64,000 nt of DNA, taken from the NCBI GenBank assembly GCA_965221855.1, contig CBDCSV010000001.1, positions 529,921-593,920 on the forward strand, written 5' to 3'. The notes beneath the pieces were generated by a model, which did not search any database, had not been told where the DNA came from, and saw nothing but the letters and a program-made list of their open reading frames with translations. The stretch's first letter is position 1. Every line of letters begins with the position of its first letter. Both the position numbers and the translations under genes were made by a program. This DNA comes from JAJDXO01 sp965221855. Its GTDB lineage: Bacteria > Pseudomonadota > Alphaproteobacteria > Rhodospirillales > UBA2165. Below, in pieces: positions 62,500-64,000 of the stretch.

Positions 62500-63442
62500 G
62501 GTAACGTCAAGAGTTGTGTGTCAGGGAGAGAGGGGTACTGATTCCCTGAGACTTGTTTTCGTGAATGAAGACCGCGAAGAGGATGCGGTCCATTGAGGTC
62601 TTGTCCTGGAAGGTTCCCATGGGCCGGGTTCGTCTCCGGACCTCCCGGAACCGTCGTTCGATGGCGTTGGTGGTCCTGACCTGCTTTCGTTCGGCAAGGG
62701 TCTTGTAGCGGAAGCAGGTGAGCAAGTCGTCGAGGTCGTTGCGCAGGCAGGCGACGGCCTTGGGGTAGGTCTGCTCCCAGGCGTCGGCGAAGCGGCGGGC
62801 GGCGCTGAGCGCCTTTGGCCGAGTGTCTGCGTTCATGACGTCGTGGACGTCGGCCTTGACGGCCTCCTGGTCGGTCTTGCGGACCTTGTCGAGGATGTTG
62901 CGCATCTTGTGCGCCCAGCATCTCTGGACCGGGATGCCGTGATAGACGACCGGCAAGGCGGCGAGCAGGCCCTGGCCGCCATCGACGCAGATCATCTCCA
63001 GGCCCTCGCCGGTGAGGCTGCGGCGGTGCAGCGCGGTGAGGAAGCGCTCCCATTCGGCGGCGCTCTCGCTGCCTGAGAGACAAAAGTCGATAATCTCCTT
63101 CTTGCCGTCGTGCCGTATGCCCAACGCCACAAGGACCGGCCTGCGGAGCGCGCCGGCGCCGGTCTTGCGGGCCAGCACCACGCCGTCGAGCATCAGCGCC
63201 TTGTAGACGTTCTTTAGCGGCCTGCGGTGGAAAGCCGCGACCGTTGCGTCCAGGGTCTTGGCGACCCGGCTCACGGTCGCGGCCGAGACCGGGCGCCCGA
63301 GCAGGGCAAGCAGGACCTCGCCGACCTTGCGGGTCGAGAGCCCCAGCACGAAGCCGGCCAGGATGGCGCGGTCGATCTCCGGGGCGCGTCTTGCATAGCC
63401 GCGCAGGATCTCGGTCGGGCAGAAGTGCCGGGTGCGCGGCAC
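62500..63442 (-). mobile_element. IS256-family element, copy 3, 5' truncated, minus orientation
   Basis: The right terminal repeat GGTAACGTCAAGAGTTGTGT is intact at 62500, but the element stops at codon 87 of its transposase, where it meets copy 4 in the opposite direction. It is a distinct sequence variant (for example ILRGYARR where copy 2 has VLKSYARR). No matching target duplication can be tested inside the window. Confidence 0.85.
62507..63442 (-). pseudogene. IS256-family transposase fragment, copy 3 (C-terminal 311 codons)
   Basis: Codons 87-397 of the transposase, ending LSLTHNS and a TGA. The first 86 codons, including the start, are missing, so no protein of the normal type can be made. 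Its last half matches copy 1 exactly where copy 1 differs from copy 2, showing that copy 1 is a mosaic. Confidence 0.85.
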
Positions 63443-63457
63443 TTCTGCCCGACCGAG
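63410..63457. repeat. Palindromic junction of two IS256 copies
   Basis: Arms of 21 bases at 63410-63430 and 63437-63457 are perfect reverse complements around the six bases GGTGCG. The native element has a natural GTGCCG / CGGCAC hairpin at this same point, and the head-to-head join falls exactly on it. Outside the arms the two copies are different variants. Confidence 0.85.
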
Positions 63458-64000
63458 GTTCTGAAGAGCTACGCAAGGCGCGCTCCAGAGATCGACCGCG
63501 CCATCCTGGCCGGCTTCGTGCTGGGGCTCTCGACCCGCAAGGTCGGCGAGGTCCTGCTTGCCCTGCTCGGGCGTCCGGTCTCGGCCGCGACGGTGAGCCG
63601 GGTCGCCAAGACCCTCGATCTGTCGGTCGCCGCATTCCACCGCCGGCCGCTGAAGAACGCCTACAAGGCGCTGATGCTCGACGGCGTGGTGCTGGCCTGC
63701 AAGACCGGCGCCGGCGCGCTCAGGAGGCCGGTCCTGGTGGCGCTGGGCATACGGCACGACGGCAAGAAGGAGATTATCGACTTCCAACTCGCCGCCAGCG
63801 AGAGCGCCGCGGAGTGGGAGCGCTTCCTCACCGCGTTGCACCGCCGCGGCCTCACCGGCGAGGGCCTTGAGATGATCTGCGTTGATGGCGGCCAAGGCCT
63901 GCTCGCCGCCTTGCCGATCGTCTATCACGGCATCCCCGTTCAGAGGTGCTGGGCGCACAAAATCAGGAACATCCTCAACAAGGTCCGCGTAGCCGACCAG
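63437..64000 (+). pseudogene. IS256-family transposase fragment, copy 4 (runs off the right edge)
   Basis: Codons 91-278 of an IS256 transposase in plus orientation, matching copy 2 (including RCWAHKIRNILNKVRVADQ at the end). The first 90 codons are missing because the copy begins at the palindromic junction. It continues beyond the window, so its right end is unknown. Confidence 0.85.

Noticed and set aside
62507..63958. A 483-codon minus-strand frame covering both IS256 fragments
   Set aside because: It reads the transposase of copy 3 and then the antisense of copy 4, joined in frame only because of the palindromic junction.

Overview
The window is GC-rich chromosomal DNA from an alphaproteobacterium, most likely of the Rhodospirillales type. 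The gene order supports this: dusB(nifR3)-ntrB-ntrC-ntrY-ntrX-trkA, the riboflavin cluster joined to nrdR and nusB, an ispDF fusion, DUF177-rpmF-plsX-fabH-ihfA-merR, and rlpA-dac-tmk-holB-metG-tatD. No species can be named from the sequence alone.

Layout. (1) 1-1604: accessory DNA, with the N-terminal part of a large N-6 DNA methylase-like protein running off the left edge and a small two-helix membrane protein. (2) 1605-2819: an ISAs1-family element with 15-bp perfect terminal repeats and no visible target duplication, separating accessory from core DNA. (3) 2935-11900: one long same-strand series, glyA-nrdR-ribD-ribE-ribBX-ribH-nusB-thiL-hppA, closed by a strong terminator. (4) 11987-17117: bamE facing a cytochrome bc1 assembly chaperone, then DUF177-rpmF-plsX-fabH (fatty acid and phospholipid start), ihfA and a MerR regulator. 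(5) 17185-21065: tRNA-Pro, a Rieske protein, queF, cutA, ispDF and a CcsA-like membrane protein. (6) 21148-31370: dusB, two nitrogen two-component systems (NtrBC, NtrYX), trkA, a fold-type IV aminotransferase and a HAD hydrolase. (7) 31506-35163: hfq-hflX, a small conserved gene, an inositol-monophosphatase-like enzyme and mazG. (8) 35444-44748: a minus-strand series running mltB-rlpA-dac, then tmk-holB-metG-tatD-MBL hydrolase, split between dac and tmk by an IS256-family insertion. (9) 44980-52318: a sugar-acid dehydratase, a deiodinase/redoxin-like protein, a TauE permease, an FAH-family hydrolase, a secreted amidohydrolase, a CidA/LrgB pair and a 52-residue basic protein. (10) 52326-64000: a region rich in repeats and insertion sequences, with two frameshifted genes, a secreted ankyrin-repeat protein, tRNA-Ser, a complete polyamine-type ABC transporter and several IS256 copies.

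The most notable signals are structural. Two complete 1280-bp IS256 elements have perfect 8-bp target duplications. One of them rewrites the last codons of the D,D-carboxypeptidase gene and is itself a mosaic of two sequence variants. Near the right edge two truncated IS256 copies of different variants meet head to head at a 21-bp-arm palindrome. Two genes (a secreted MBL-fold protein and a YbdK-type carboxylate-amine ligase) each carry a one-base deletion, and hflX has either a CTG start or a similar lesion, so sequencing error must be considered alongside real decay. No CRISPR array, integrase or prophage was seen. I did not find a clearly new multi-gene system. The best candidates for unknown biology are the methylase plus membrane-protein pair at the left edge, the secreted ankyrin protein, and a family of dispersed structured repeats.
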